15,861 bases of DNA from Lachnospiraceae bacterium (GTDB lineage Bacteria; Bacillota; Clostridia; Lachnospirales; Lachnospiraceae), in contig CAAEUM010000235.1 in NCBI GenBank assembly GCA_900759225.1, positions 1 to 15,861 of the forward strand, in the 5' to 3' direction. This document shows positions 6,913 to 15,861 of the stretch, in pieces. The notes under the pieces were generated by a model. The model worked only from the letters and a program-made list of their open reading frames with translations, had not been told where the DNA came from and did not search any database. The position numbers and the translations under genes were made by a program. Position 1 is the stretch's first letter. Each line of letters opens with the position of its first letter.

Positions 6913-7872
6913 ATGTCTTATAAGGTATTGATTCCGCAGATGATCGCACAGGAAGGGATTGATGATCTGAAACGATCTGGCTATGAAGTAAAAATGGGTT
7001 CCGGAACATCCCAGGAGGATCTAATACATGATGTTGCTGACTGCGACGCTATCCTGCTGCGCACTGCCGTTATTACAAGAGAGGTTCTGGAAGCAGGAAG
7101 AAATTTAAAAATTGTTGCCCGTCATGGGGCCGGTTATAATAATGTAGACATCAAGGCAGCAGAAGAGCTTGGGATCTGGGTCACAAATGCACCAGACTCC
7201 ACTACCAACTCTGTAGCCGAATTTACGCTGGGGGCCATTATCGCTGCTGCAAAACGCACCTTCCTGCTCCGCGATTCTTTAAAAAGAGATGATTTTTATT
7301 TTAAAAACACCCACAAAGGGCTTGATCTGAAGGGGAAAACTCTTGGGATCATCGGTCTGGGCCGGATTGGCAGCCAGGTGGCAAAAAAAGCCTGCTATGG
7401 ACTGGATATGAAGATATTAGCCTATGACCCATTTGCAAAAAAGGAAAACCTTCCGGAATACGTCACTCTTGTAGGCTGGGAGGAAATCTTTGCACAGTCC
7501 GACTTCATTTCCCTTCATCTGCCCCTTATGGATTCCACCCGCGGCTGTATTGGAGAAAAAGAATTTGCTGCAATGAAATCCAGCGCTTATTTCATCAACT
7601 GTGCACGCGGCGAGGTTGTTGACCAGAAAGCATTAACTGCAGCATTAAAAGAAAACCGCATTGCCGGAGCTTTTTTGGATGTCCTTGACAAAGAGCCTTT
7701 CAGTGCCAGTGAAGAGCTGGTTTCCATGGACAATGTAGTTGTCACCCCGCATATGGCTTCCAATACGGAAGAATGTATGATGTTGATGGCAACACAGGCA
7801 GCATCCCAGATTCACCGGGTACTTTCCGGCGAGCAGCCCGACTGGCCAGTAAATCATCCTATGGGAAAATAG
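6913..7872 (+). CDS. NAD-dependent D-2-hydroxyacid dehydrogenase (SerA-like fold)
   Basis: A 319-residue cytosolic oxidoreductase of the D-isomer-specific 2-hydroxyacid dehydrogenase family, which interconverts a D-2-hydroxyacid and a 2-oxoacid with NAD(H). The Rossmann motif GLGRIG (148-153) and the acidic residue at the end of strand 2 (YDPF, D172) suggest NAD rather than NADP. The catalytic triad is complete: R232 (NCARGEVVD), E261 (DKEPF) and H280 (TPHMAS). It resembles the core of 3-phosphoglycerate dehydrogenase but has no C-terminal ACT or regulatory domain, so serine synthesis is only one possibility; glyoxylate, hydroxypyruvate or other hydroxyacids fit as well. ATG at 6913 has AGGAGG (6899-6904) 8 bases upstream. 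Its place after a transporter and under a FadR-type regulator suggests a catabolic role, perhaps on an imported acid or its product. Confidence 0.93.
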   Translation: MSYKVLIPQMIAQEGIDDLKRSGYEVKMGSGTSQEDLIHDVADCDAILLRTAVITREVLEAGRNLKIVARHGAGYNNVDIKAAEELGIWVTNAPDSTTNSVAEFTLGAIIAAAKRTFLLRDSLKRDDFYFKNTHKGLDLKGKTLGIIGLGRIGSQVAKKACYGLDMKILAYDPFAKKENLPEYVTLVGWEEIFAQSDFISLHLPLMDSTRGCIGEKEFAAMKSSAYFINCARGEVVDQKALTAALKENRIAGAFLDVLDKEPFSASEELVSMDNVVVTPHMASNTEECMMLMATQAASQIHRVLSGEQPDWPVNHPMGK

Positions 7873-7884
7873 GAACTTACGCAG

Positions 7885-7927
7885 AAAGCCCAAAGCCGCC
7901 ATCTCACAGGCTGGCTCCGGGCTTTTT
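7885..7927 (+). terminator. Strong intrinsic terminator ending the plus-strand block
   Basis: AAAGCCC (7885-7891) pairs with GGGCTTT (7919-7925). Inside it AGCC (7894-7897) pairs with GGCT (7913-7916) and GCC (7898-7900) with GGC (7909-7911), leaving an 8-base loop. The stem runs into TTTTT (7923-7927). It begins 12 bases after the dehydrogenase stop and also lies just beyond the 3' end of the convergent minus-strand gene, for which it would work only weakly. Confidence 0.85.
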
Positions 7928-7934
7928 ATCCCTT

Positions 7935-8525
7935 CTATTTATCATTATATTCCTCAAAACGTTCCTCAATACGCACCAGCATATCTGCATACTGCTTCAG
8001 CTCCCCTGTAAGAAGCGCCTTATCCTGCCGGTTCTTTTTATAAGAAACGCGATGTTCCATGCTGGCCCAGAAATCCATAGACAGGGTGCGAAACTGTATC
8101 TCCACCGGAAAATATTCCATGCCATCCAGACAATACACCGGCACTCCCACGATCAGATGATAGCTGCGGTATCCATTTTCCTTGGGATCTGCAATATAAT
8201 CCGTCTCCCGCACAGTCACTAGATCCCGCTGACGCTTTAACAGGGATACCATATTATAAATATCTCCTACAAAATAGCAGATCACCCGAACTCCCGCTAT
8301 ATCCTGAAGAAAGTCCTTAGCCTCCTCTACCGTTGATGCATGGCCCTTGCGTTTTAACTTTTCCTCAATGCTCTCCCTGGTTTTGATCCGGTCCTGTATA
8401 TAATGGATCGGCCTGGAATCTGATTCTCCATACAAGCTATGATTCAGCACATCCAGACGGGACAATAAAATTTTCCTGGCATCCATATAGGGCTGGATAA
8501 ACAGGTGGTATTCTTCCTCATTCAT
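7935..8525 (-). CDS. relQ: Small alarmone synthetase (GTP pyrophosphokinase, RelQ/RelP type)
   Basis: This enzyme makes (p)ppGpp from ATP and GTP/GDP, the signal of the stringent response. The 196-residue protein consists only of the RelA/SpoT synthetase domain, without the HD hydrolase, TGS or ACT domains of long Rel proteins. Visible motifs are DRIKTRESIEEKLKRKG (45-61, ATP binding), DIAGVRV (75-81, Mg2+-binding D75), the G-loop ENGYRSYH (116-123, guanine-stacking Y122) and VEIQFRT (141-147, catalytic E142). They are intact, so activity is expected. ATG at 8525 has a fair site GAGAGGA (8536-8542) 10 bases upstream. The gene lies on the same strand as rpoC, 140 bp after it and beyond a strong terminator; no clear promoter was found in the gap, so a weak promoter or readthrough may supply it. 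RelQ versus RelP is not settled by eye. Confidence 0.88.
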   Translation of the reverse strand: MNEEEYHLFIQPYMDARKILLSRLDVLNHSLYGESDSRPIHYIQDRIKTRESIEEKLKRKGHASTVEEAKDFLQDIAGVRVICYFVGDIYNMVSLLKRQRDLVTVRETDYIADPKENGYRSYHLIVGVPVYCLDGMEYFPVEIQFRTLSMDFWASMEHRVSYKKNRQDKALLTGELKQYADMLVRIEERFEEYNDK

Positions 8526-8612
8526 GAAACAGTTTTCCTCTCTTATTCCTTTATCCCTTTAAGAATAAGGCATAACTGTGTTCAATCTGTGGAAATTTTA
8601 TGAAACAAACCT

Positions 8613-8651
8613 AAAAAGCGGTGCATTCCTTTTTACAGGATAGCACCGCTT
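8613..8651 (-). terminator. Intrinsic terminator of rpoBC
   Basis: On the minus strand AAGCGGTGC (8643-8651) pairs perfectly with GCACCGCTT (8616-8624), with a smaller TCCT/AGGA stem inside the loop, and the stem is followed by a run of T (8613-8617). It begins 15 bases after the rpoC stop codon. It marks the end of the polymerase operon and limits readthrough into the alarmone synthetase gene. Confidence 0.9.
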
Positions 8652-8665
8652 ATTTTACATTTTAT

Positions 8666-11600
8666 TTATTCCTGAGAATCTTCCTCATCAGAAAGCTCCT
8701 CTTCCGGTTCCTCTGTATCATCTAACTCCAGCACTTCTTCTGCTACATTCTCTTCAGTCAGATCAGCCAAAGCCTCTGCAGCTGCGCTTTCGTCTGCTGT
8801 GATCTCCTCTTCAGAAGCCTCTTCTGTTTCCTGAAGCAGCTCGGAATCCAGCTTTACATTGCGGTAACGCTTCATTCCGGTACCTGCCGGGATTGGCTTA
8901 CCGATGATAACATTTTCCTTAAGGCCGATCAGGTGGTCTACCTTACCGTTGATCGCTGCCTCCGTAAGAACCTTGGTGGTCTCCTGGAAGGATGCGGCTG
9001 ACAGGAAAGAATCCGTTGCAAGGGATGCCTTTGTAATACCAAGCATTACTTGACGGCCCTCTGCCGGCTGTTTGCCCTCCTCGATCAGCTTCTCATTCAT
9101 CTCGTTAAAGTCAAGTACATCCATGGATACGCCCGGCAGCACATCGCTGTCGCCGCTCTCCTCGATCTTTACCTTCTTCAGCATCTGATGAACGATCATC
9201 TCAACGTGCTTATCGTTGATCTCTACACCCTGGAGACGGTACACACGCTGTACTTCCTGAATCATGTAATCCTGCACAGCACGCACGCCCTTGATTTTTA
9301 AGATGTCATGCGGGTTTATGCTACCTTCCGTAAGCTCATCACCTGCATCCAGCACCTGTCCATCCATAACCTTAATTCTTGAGCCGTAAGGGATCAGATA
9401 GGTCTTGGAATTTCCGGTTTCATTGTCAGTTACTGTAATCTCGCGCTTCTTCTTGGTATCCTTAATGGAAACCACACCACCAAATTCAGTGATGATCGCA
9501 AGTCCCTTGGGCTTTCTCGCCTCAAAAAGCTCCTCAACTCGAGGAAGACCCTGTGTGATATCGCCGCCGGCAACGCCGCCCGTATGGAAGGTACGCATAG
9601 TCAGCTGTGTACCAGGCTCACCGATCGACTGTGCTGCAATGATTCCGACTGCCTCACCAACCTGGACTGGCTGTCCGGTTGCCATGTTGGCTCCGTAGCA
9701 TTTTGCGCAGACACCGATATGGGACTTACAGCTGAGGACAGTACGGATCTTTACAGACTTGCGTCCCTGCTTATTAAGGACCTTCATCACTGCTTCTGCA
9801 CGCTTTGGCGTACACATATGATTTGCCTTGATCACAACCTCACCTGTATCCGGGTCTGTAATTGTCTCAGCAATATAGCGTCCTGTAATACGCTCCTGTA
9901 AATCCTCAATGACTTCGTTTCCGTCTGTAAATGCCTTAATCTCCATGTATGGGATTTCCTTGCCTTCACAGCAGTCAACCTCGCGGATGATCAGATCCTG
10001 AGAAACATCTACAAGCCTTCTTGTAAGGTAACCGGAGTCAGCTGTACGGAGCGCCGTATCGGACAGACCCTTACGTGCACCATGTGCAGAAATGAAGTAC
10101 TCCAGTACGTCAAGACCTTCTCGGAAGTTAGACTTAATAGGAAGCTCGATGGTATGTCCTGTTGTATCTGCCATCAGGCCTCGCATACCTGCCAGCTGCT
10201 TGATCTGCTTATCGGAACCACGCGCACCGGAATCAGCCATCATGAAGATGTTGTTGTACTTGTCAAGTCCGGTTAACAGGTCATGAGTCAGCTGATCATC
10301 CGTTGTCTTCCAGGTTTCAATTACTTCTTTATAGCGCTCTTCCTCTGTAATAAGGCCGCGGCGGTAGTTTCTTGCAATACGGTCAACGGTATCCTGGGCA
10401 TTCTGAATCAGCTGCGGCTTGCTTGCAGGTACCGTCATATCAGAAATGGAAACGGTCATAGCCGCCTTTGTAGAGTACTTGTATCCGATCGCCTTAATAT
10501 CATCCAGAGTAACCGCAGTCTGGGTTGCGCCGTGTACATTAATAACCTTCTCTAAGATCTGCTTTAACTGCTTCTTTGCTACATGGAAGTCAACTTCCAG
10601 CTTCAGCTCATTTTCAGGATTGCTTCTGTCTACAAAGCCCAGATCCTGAGGGATGATCTCATTGAAGATAAAGCGTCCAATGGTGGACTCTACGATACCT
10701 GTCTTAATGCTTCCATCAGGCATCTGCTTTTCGACTCTTACCTTTACGCGGGAATGAAGGGTTGCTTCCTGATTCTCGTAAGCCAGGATTGCCTCATTTA
10801 CGCTCTTAAAGATTTTGCCCTCTCCCTTTGCGCCAGGTCTTTCCTGGGTCAGATAGTAAATACCAAGGACCATATCCTGTGAAGGAACGGCAACCGGGCC
10901 GCCGTCAGAAGGCTTTAACAGGTTGTTAGGGCTCAGAAGCAGGAAACGGCACTCTGCCTGTGCCTCTACAGACAATGGCAGATGCACAGCCATCTGGTCG
11001 CCGTCGAAGTCAGCGTTAAATGCGGTACAAACAAGCGGATGCAGCTTGATTGCCTTACCCTCTACCAGGATCGGCTCAAATGCCTGAATACCAAGCCTGT
11101 GCAGCGTAGGAGCGCGGTTTAACATAACAGGATGCTCTTTAATCACATCCTCCAGCACATCCCACACCTCAGACTGAAGGCGCTCAACCATCTTCTTTGC
11201 GTTTTTAATGTTATGTGCAGTTCCGTTGGAAACAAGCTCCTTCATAACGAAAGGCTTAAACAGCTCGATCGCCATTTCCTTTGGAAGTCCGCACTGGTAA
11301 ATCTTAAGCTCAGGGCCAACTACGATAACAGAACGTCCGGAATAGTCAACTCGCTTTCCTAACAGGTTCTGACGGAAACGTCCCTGCTTTCCCTTTAACA
11401 TATCGGAAAGGGATTTTAAAGCGCGGTTTCCAGGTCCGGTTACCGGACGGCCGCGGCGACCATTGTCGATCAGAGCATCAACTGCTTCCTGAAGCATGCG
11501 CTTCTCGTTGCGCACAATAATGTCAGGAGCGCCCAGCTCCAGCAGTCTTGCCAGACGGTTGTTTCTGTTAATGATCCTTCTGTATAAGTCATTTAAGTCA

Positions 11601-12382
11601 GAGGTAGCAAAACGGCCGCCGTCCAGCTGTACCATAGGACGGATATCCGGCGGGATTACCGGGATCACATCCATGATCATCCACTCAGGACGGTTTCCTG
11701 AATTTAAGAATGCCTCCACAACCTCAAGGCGCTTGATGATCCTTGCGCGTTTCTGGCCGGTGGAATCAACCAGCTGCTTTCTCAGATCAGCAGAATCCTT
11801 TTCCAGATCAATGGCCTTTAACAGCTCCTGGATCGCCTCCGCGCCCATTCCAACGCGGAAGCCGCCGGTGCCGCCGTACTTTTCAACTTCCTCGCGGTAC
11901 TCCTTTTCAGAAAGCACCTGCTTGTACTGCAGGCTGGTGGAGCCTGGATCAAGAACAATGTAGGAAGCAAAGTATAAAACCTTCTCCAGTGTTCTTGGTG
12001 AAATATCAAGTATCAGTCCCATACGGCTTGGGATGCCCTTAAAATACCAGATATGGGATACGGGAGCTGCCAGCTTAATGTGCCCCATACGCTCTCTGCG
12101 GACACTGGCCTTTGTTACCTCTACGCCGCATCGGTCGCAGACAACGCCCTTGTAACGAATCTTCTTGTATTTACCACAATGACACTCCCAGTCCTTGCTT
12201 GGTCCAAATATACGCTCACAGAACAGACCGTCCTTCTCCGGCTTTAAGGTTCTGTAGTTAATGGTTTCCGGTTTCTTTACCTCTCCATGGGACCACTCCA
12301 GAATCTTATCAGGGGAAGCCAGACCAATCTTAATGGCATCAAATGTCATTGGATGATAAGTAGTTTCATTAGTTTCCGGCAT
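8666..12382 (-). CDS. rpoC: RNA polymerase subunit beta-prime
   Basis: Catalytic large subunit of RNA polymerase. Counting from the upstream in-frame ATG at 12388, the N-terminal zinc ribbon has C69, C71, C84 and C87; the active-site NADFDGD is at 458-464 with all three Mg2+-binding aspartates; a second cysteine cluster ([13 protein letters not shown]) and the bridge-helix/trigger-loop region ([20 protein letters not shown]) follow. Length is about 1238-1240 residues. The last 54 residues hold 27 Asp/Glu and no Lys or Arg, a marked acidic tail. Two ATGs compete: 12388 lies only 2 bases from GGGAGA (12391-12396), while 12382 lies 8 bases from it, the same spacing as in neighbouring genes, so 12382 is preferred (protein starting [11 protein letters not shown]). 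It follows rpoB by about 20 bases in one operon. Confidence 0.97.
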   Translation of the reverse strand: MPETNETTYHPMTFDAIKIGLASPDKILEWSHGEVKKPETINYRTLKPEKDGLFCERIFGPSKDWECHCGKYKKIRYKGVVCDRCGVEVTKASVRRERMGHIKLAAPVSHIWYFKGIPSRMGLILDISPRTLEKVLYFASYIVLDPGSTSLQYKQVLSEKEYREEVEKYGGTGGFRVGMGAEAIQELLKAIDLEKDSADLRKQLVDSTGQKRARIIKRLEVVEAFLNSGNRPEWMIMDVIPVIPPDIRPMVQLDGGRFATSDLNDLYRRIINRNNRLARLLELGAPDIIVRNEKRMLQEAVDALIDNGRRGRPVTGPGNRALKSLSDMLKGKQGRFRQNLLGKRVDYSGRSVIVVGPELKIYQCGLPKEMAIELFKPFVMKELVSNGTAHNIKNAKKMVERLQSEVWDVLEDVIKEHPVMLNRAPTLHRLGIQAFEPILVEGKAIKLHPLVCTAFNADFDGDQMAVHLPLSVEAQAECRFLLLSPNNLLKPSDGGPVAVPSQDMVLGIYYLTQERPGAKGEGKIFKSVNEAILAYENQEATLHSRVKVRVEKQMPDGSIKTGIVESTIGRFIFNEIIPQDLGFVDRSNPENELKLEVDFHVAKKQLKQILEKVINVHGATQTAVTLDDIKAIGYKYSTKAAMTVSISDMTVPASKPQLIQNAQDTVDRIARNYRRGLITEEERYKEVIETWKTTDDQLTHDLLTGLDKYNNIFMMADSGARGSDKQIKQLAGMRGLMADTTGHTIELPIKSNFREGLDVLEYFISAHGARKGLSDTALRTADSGYLTRRLVDVSQDLIIREVDCCEGKEIPYMEIKAFTDGNEVIEDLQERITGRYIAETITDPDTGEVVIKANHMCTPKRAEAVMKVLNKQGRKSVKIRTVLSCKSHIGVCAKCYGANMATGQPVQVGEAVGIIAAQSIGEPGTQLTMRTFHTGGVAGGDITQGLPRVEELFEARKPKGLAIITEFGGVVSIKDTKKKREITVTDNETGNSKTYLIPYGSRIKVMDGQVLDAGDELTEGSINPHDILKIKGVRAVQDYMIQEVQRVYRLQGVEINDKHVEMIVHQMLKKVKIEESGDSDVLPGVSMDVLDFNEMNEKLIEEGKQPAEGRQVMLGITKASLATDSFLSAASFQETTKVLTEAAINGKVDHLIGLKENVIIGKPIPAGTGMKRYRNVKLDSELLQETEEASEEEITADESAAAEALADLTEENVAEEVLELDDTEEPEEELSDEEDSQE

Positions 12383-12402
12383 GAACATTTTCTCCCTTCT
12401 AT

Positions 12403-15400
12403 TTATTCGTCTTCACCGTCAGCAGCATCCTCCAGATAGGAATCAGGTTCCTCTGCGTCATCATTGCTGCTTTCTACGCTGACAAATTCGTTATCCTTAA
12501 TTTCCTGCTCCTGATAGCCATAATCTGCATAGGATTCACGCTCTGAGTAACGGCGCTCACCCTCCAGCATAGCCCGAAGCTCTGTATCACCATAGTCAAT
12601 GTTCTCTGTCATTTCCACTTCGGTGCCGTCATCACGCAGTACCTGTACATCCAGGCCCAGTGACTGCATTTCCTTCAAAAGTACCTTAAAGGATTCAGGA
12701 ACACCTGGCTCAGGGATATTTTCACCCTTGATAATCGCCTCATAGGTCTTCACACGGCCTACAACGTCATCAGACTTAACAGTCATGATCTCCTGCAGTG
12801 TGTAGGATGCGCCGTATGCCTCCAGAGCCCAAACCTCCATCTCTCCGAAACGCTGTCCGCCAAACTGTGCCTTACCGCCCAGTGGCTGCTGTGTTACCAG
12901 GGAGTATGGGCCGGTGGAACGTGCATGGATCTTATCGTCTACCAGATGATGCAGTTTCAGATAATGCATGTGTCCAATGGTTACGGCTCCGTCGAAGAAT
13001 TCTCCGGTACGTCCATCTCTTAAGCGCACTTTTCCATCGCGGCTGATCGGCACGCCCTTCCACAGTGCTCTGTGCTCCAGATGGCTTCCAAGATAATCCA
13101 GAACCTCCGGTTTTAAGGTATCTTTATATTTCTCATAGAAATCATCCCAGGAAGAGTTTACATAATCATTTGCCAATTCCAGGGTATCCTGAATATCATT
13201 CTCGTTTGCACCGTCAAAAATAGGGGTGGAAACATTAAAGCCCAGCGCCTTTGCAGCAAGGCTTAAGTGTATCTCCAGCACCTGTCCGATATTCATTCGG
13301 GACGGCACGCCCAGAGGATTCAATACAATATCAAGAGGACGTCCGTTTGGCAAAAACGGCATATCTTCTACAGGGAGCACGCGGGAAACAACACCCTTGT
13401 TTCCATGACGGCCCGCCATCTTATCGCCTACAGAGATCTTACGCTTCTGGGCAATGTAAATACGGACAGTCTGATTTACTCCGGGAGCCAGCTCATCGCC
13501 GTTCTCTCTTGTAAATACCTTTGCATCCACAATAATACCGTATGCACCATGGGGCACCTTTAAGGAGGTATCACGGACCTCTCTTGCCTTCTCACCAAAG
13601 ATTGCCCGCAGCAGGCGCTCCTCAGCAGTCAGCTCTGTCTCTCCCTTCGGAGTAACCTTGCCCACAAGAATATCTCCGGCACGAACCTCCGCACCAATGC
13701 GGATAATTCCGCGCTCGTCCAAATCCTTTAAGGCTTCCTCGCCTACGCCTGGAACATCTCTTGTGATCTCTTCCGGCCCAAGCTTTGTATCGCGGGCTTC
13801 TGCCTCATATTCCTCAATGTGAACAGAGGTATATACATCATCCTGTACAAGGCGCTCAGACAGGAGGACAGCATCCTCGTAGTTGTAGCCTTCCCAGGTC
13901 ATAAATCCGATCAGCGGGTTCTTGCCCAGCGCGATCTCACCCTTTGAGGTGGATGGGCCGTCAGCGATCACTTCGCCTGCTTCTACATGGTCATTCTTAT
14001 ATACGATCGGCTTCTGGTTATAACAGTTACTCTGGTTGCTTCTTGCAAACTTGGTAAGGTGATATACGTCGCGGTTTCCGTCGGAATCTCTCTTAATGAT
14101 AATTTCGTTGGAAGCAGAGCGCTCAACCACACCTGCATTCTTTGCTACTACGCAGACACCGGAGTCAACCGCTGCCTTTGCTTCGATACCTGTTCCTACA
14201 ACCGGAGCTTCCGTTGTCAGAAGCGGCACTGCCTGACGCTGCATGTTGGATCCCATCAGCGCACGGTTTGCGTCGTCATTCTGCAGGAACGGGATCATTG
14301 CAGTTGCAACGGAGAATACCATCTTAGGAGATACGTCCATCAGGTCGATGGTCTTCTTCTGGAACTCGGAGGTCTCTGTACGGAAACGTCCGGATACATT
14401 ATTATGAATAAAATGTCCATCCTCGTCCAGAGCCTCATTCGCCTGTGCAACGATGAAATTATCTTCCTCATCCGCTGTAAGGTATACAACCTCATCTGTA
14501 ACTCTCGGGTTCTCCGGGTCTGTTGTCTTGTCTACAACGCGGTAAGGAGCCTCAATAAAGCCGTACTGATTTACTCTTGCATAGCTTGCCAGAGAGTTGA
14601 TAAGACCGATGTTAGGACCCTCAGGAGTCTCGATCGGACACATACGTCCATAGTGGGTGTAGTGAACATCTCGAACCTCGAATCCTGCACGGTCTCTTGA
14701 CAGACCGCCGGGACCCAGTGCGGAGAGACGGCGCTTGTGTGTCAGCTCTGCCAGCGGGTTATTCTGATCCATGAACTGTGACAGCTGGGAGCTTCCGAAG
14801 AATTCCTTCACTGCAGCAGTTACAGGCTTAATATTGATCAGGGACTGTGGCGTAATACCATCCATGTCCTGAGTTGTCATACGCTCTCTTACTACACGCT
14901 CCATACGGGATAAACCAATACGGTACTGGTTCTGAAGGAGCTCACCTACCGCACGGATACGGCGGTTGCCCAGGTGATCGATATCATCTGCATTTCCTAC
15001 CTCCTGCTCCAGATGCATATTGTAGTTGATGGAAGCCATGATATCTTCTTTTGTAATATGCTTCGGAATCAGGTCATGGATATTGCGGCGGATCGCCTCT
15101 TTCAAAGCCTCCTCATCAGAGCCAGCTTCTGCCAGGATAGTTTCCAGCACCGGGTAGTATACTAATTCTGTCACTCCCACTTCCTCCGGGTCGAAGGAAA
15201 CGTAAGCGCCAAGCTCAACCATCATGTTGGAAAGTACCTTCTGCTTTCTCTCAGGGCCTTCTACCCATACAAAGGGCACTGCGGCATTCTGGATTGCCAT
15301 AGCAGTTTCCTTATTGAGCTTTGTGCCGGCTTCAGCCAAGATCTCACCGGTTGCCTCATCTACAACATCCTCGGCAAGAATCTGTCCGTTTAAGCGGTAC

Positions 15401-15861
15401 TTAAAGGAAAGCTTCTTATTAAATTTATAACGGCCAACCTTTGCCAGATCATATCTCCTCGGGTCAAAGAACATGCTGTTTAACAGGCTCTCCGCACTGT
15501 CTACTGACAGCGGCTCGCCTGGACGGATCTTCTTATATAATTCCAGAAGGCCATCCTGGTAATTGTCGGAGGTATCCTTTCCGAAGCTTGCAAGAAGCTT
15601 TGGCTCTTCACCGAACAGATCCAGGATCTCTGCATTGGTTCCATATCCCAGTGCACGGATCAGGACGGTAACCGGCACCTTCCTGGTCCTGTCTACGCGT
15701 ACATAAAATACGTCGTTGGAATCGGTTTCATATTCCAGCCATGCACCGCGGTTAGGAATAACCGTACAGGAAAACAGCTCCTTACCCACTTTATCATGAC
15801 CAATTCCATAATAAATACCAGGGGAACGTACAAGCTGGCTGACAATGACTCTCTCTGCGCC
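12403..15861 (-). CDS. rpoB: RNA polymerase subunit beta (5' end cut off by window edge)
   Basis: Beta subunit of RNA polymerase. The frame is open to the right edge and begins there with [18 protein letters not shown], a conserved internal part of RpoB, so roughly the first 130 residues lie outside; a GTG at 15789 is internal. 1152 residues are visible. The rifampicin pocket (cluster I, bases 14704-14796) has the sensitive-type residues corresponding to E. coli Q513, D516, H526 and S531. Further motifs are [16 protein letters not shown], the catalytic [13 protein letters not shown] and the C-terminal [20 protein letters not shown]. The last 30 residues contain 14 Asp/Glu and no basic residue, similar to the acidic tail of RpoC. 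It is co-transcribed with rpoC; its promoter is outside the window. Confidence 0.98.
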   Translation of the reverse strand, partial: GAERVIVSQLVRSPGIYYGIGHDKVGKELFSCTVIPNRGAWLEYETDSNDVFYVRVDRTRKVPVTVLIRALGYGTNAEILDLFGEEPKLLASFGKDTSDNYQDGLLELYKKIRPGEPLSVDSAESLLNSMFFDPRRYDLAKVGRYKFNKKLSFKYRLNGQILAEDVVDEATGEILAEAGTKLNKETAMAIQNAAVPFVWVEGPERKQKVLSNMMVELGAYVSFDPEEVGVTELVYYPVLETILAEAGSDEEALKEAIRRNIHDLIPKHITKEDIMASINYNMHLEQEVGNADDIDHLGNRRIRAVGELLQNQYRIGLSRMERVVRERMTTQDMDGITPQSLINIKPVTAAVKEFFGSSQLSQFMDQNNPLAELTHKRRLSALGPGGLSRDRAGFEVRDVHYTHYGRMCPIETPEGPNIGLINSLASYARVNQYGFIEAPYRVVDKTTDPENPRVTDEVVYLTADEEDNFIVAQANEALDEDGHFIHNNVSGRFRTETSEFQKKTIDLMDVSPKMVFSVATAMIPFLQNDDANRALMGSNMQRQAVPLLTTEAPVVGTGIEAKAAVDSGVCVVAKNAGVVERSASNEIIIKRDSDGNRDVYHLTKFARSNQSNCYNQKPIVYKNDHVEAGEVIADGPSTSKGEIALGKNPLIGFMTWEGYNYEDAVLLSERLVQDDVYTSVHIEEYEAEARDTKLGPEEITRDVPGVGEEALKDLDERGIIRIGAEVRAGDILVGKVTPKGETELTAEERLLRAIFGEKAREVRDTSLKVPHGAYGIIVDAKVFTRENGDELAPGVNQTVRIYIAQKRKISVGDKMAGRHGNKGVVSRVLPVEDMPFLPNGRPLDIVLNPLGVPSRMNIGQVLEIHLSLAAKALGFNVSTPIFDGANENDIQDTLELANDYVNSSWDDFYEKYKDTLKPEVLDYLGSHLEHRALWKGVPISRDGKVRLRDGRTGEFFDGAVTIGHMHYLKLHHLVDDKIHARSTGPYSLVTQQPLGGKAQFGGQRFGEMEVWALEAYGASYTLQEIMTVKSDDVVGRVKTYEAIIKGENIPEPGVPESFKVLLKEMQSLGLDVQVLRDDGTEVEMTENIDYGDTELRAMLEGERRYSERESYADYGYQEQEIKDNEFVSVESSNDDAEEPDSYLEDAADGEDE

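Noticed and set aside
6913..7872. Naming the dehydrogenase serA
   Set aside because: The catalytic core fits many D-2-hydroxyacid dehydrogenases, there is no ACT domain, and no serine pathway gene is nearby.
8526..8612. A promoter for the alarmone synthetase gene
   Set aside because: TTGAAC and TTGTTT occur on the minus strand but no acceptable -10 box lies at the right spacing.
14016..14025. GGTTATAACA, nine of ten to the operator core, inside rpoB
   Set aside because: It encodes conserved RpoB residues (around CYNQKP) and is not near a promoter; most likely chance.
13987..14700. Plus-strand 237-codon open frame opposite rpoB
   Set aside because: It is fully antisense to conserved rpoB sequence, and the cysteine-rich product resembles no known family.
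15787..15789. GTG at 15789 as the start of rpoB
   Set aside because: The frame stays open to the window edge and the 24 upstream codons encode conserved RpoB sequence ([15 protein letters not shown]), so the GTG is an internal valine.
1..15861. tRNA or rRNA genes, CRISPR arrays, insertion sequences, phage or toxin-antitoxin genes
   Set aside because: No cloverleaf or rRNA-like sequence, regularly spaced repeats, transposase motifs or terminal inverted repeats were seen on either strand.

Overview
The window looks like a chromosomal segment of a Gram-positive Clostridia, most likely Lachnospiraceae-like. I judge this from the RpoB/RpoC/EF-G/S12 sequence types, the 139-residue long form of S12, strong AGGAGG ribosome binding sites and consensus TTGACA-N17-TATAAT promoters. 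The genus cannot be fixed from sequence reading alone.

The backbone is the RNA polymerase / str cluster read on the minus strand, from right to left: rpoB (5' end cut off by the window edge), rpoC, a strong terminator, a small alarmone synthetase gene (relQ type), then, after an interruption, rpsL, rpsG, fusA and the first ~280 codons of tuf (cut off at base 1). rpsL has its own perfect consensus promoter. tuf also has a good promoter of its own. The rpsL-rpsG gap is long (282 bp) and can fold.

Between relQ and rpsL sits a three-gene block on the plus strand (about 4.70-7.93 kb): a GntR/FadR-type regulator, an 11-helix transporter that is a divergent NRAMP relative, and a D-2-hydroxyacid dehydrogenase with an intact catalytic triad. 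A 14-bp perfect palindrome (core TGTTATAACA) lies in the -35/-10 spacer of the regulator's promoter. A near-identical copy lies in the spacer of the transporter's promoter. This points to a self-contained regulon in which the regulator controls itself and the transporter/dehydrogenase pair. The block ends in a strong intrinsic terminator. It runs against its ribosomal-protein and polymerase neighbours and separates rpoBC from rpsL-rpsG-fusA-tuf.

The most interesting parts are this regulon (the transporter lacks the canonical NRAMP metal-binding motifs, so its substrate is open), the paired operators, and the structured rpsL-rpsG gap. No tRNA, rRNA, CRISPR array, insertion sequence or phage gene was seen.
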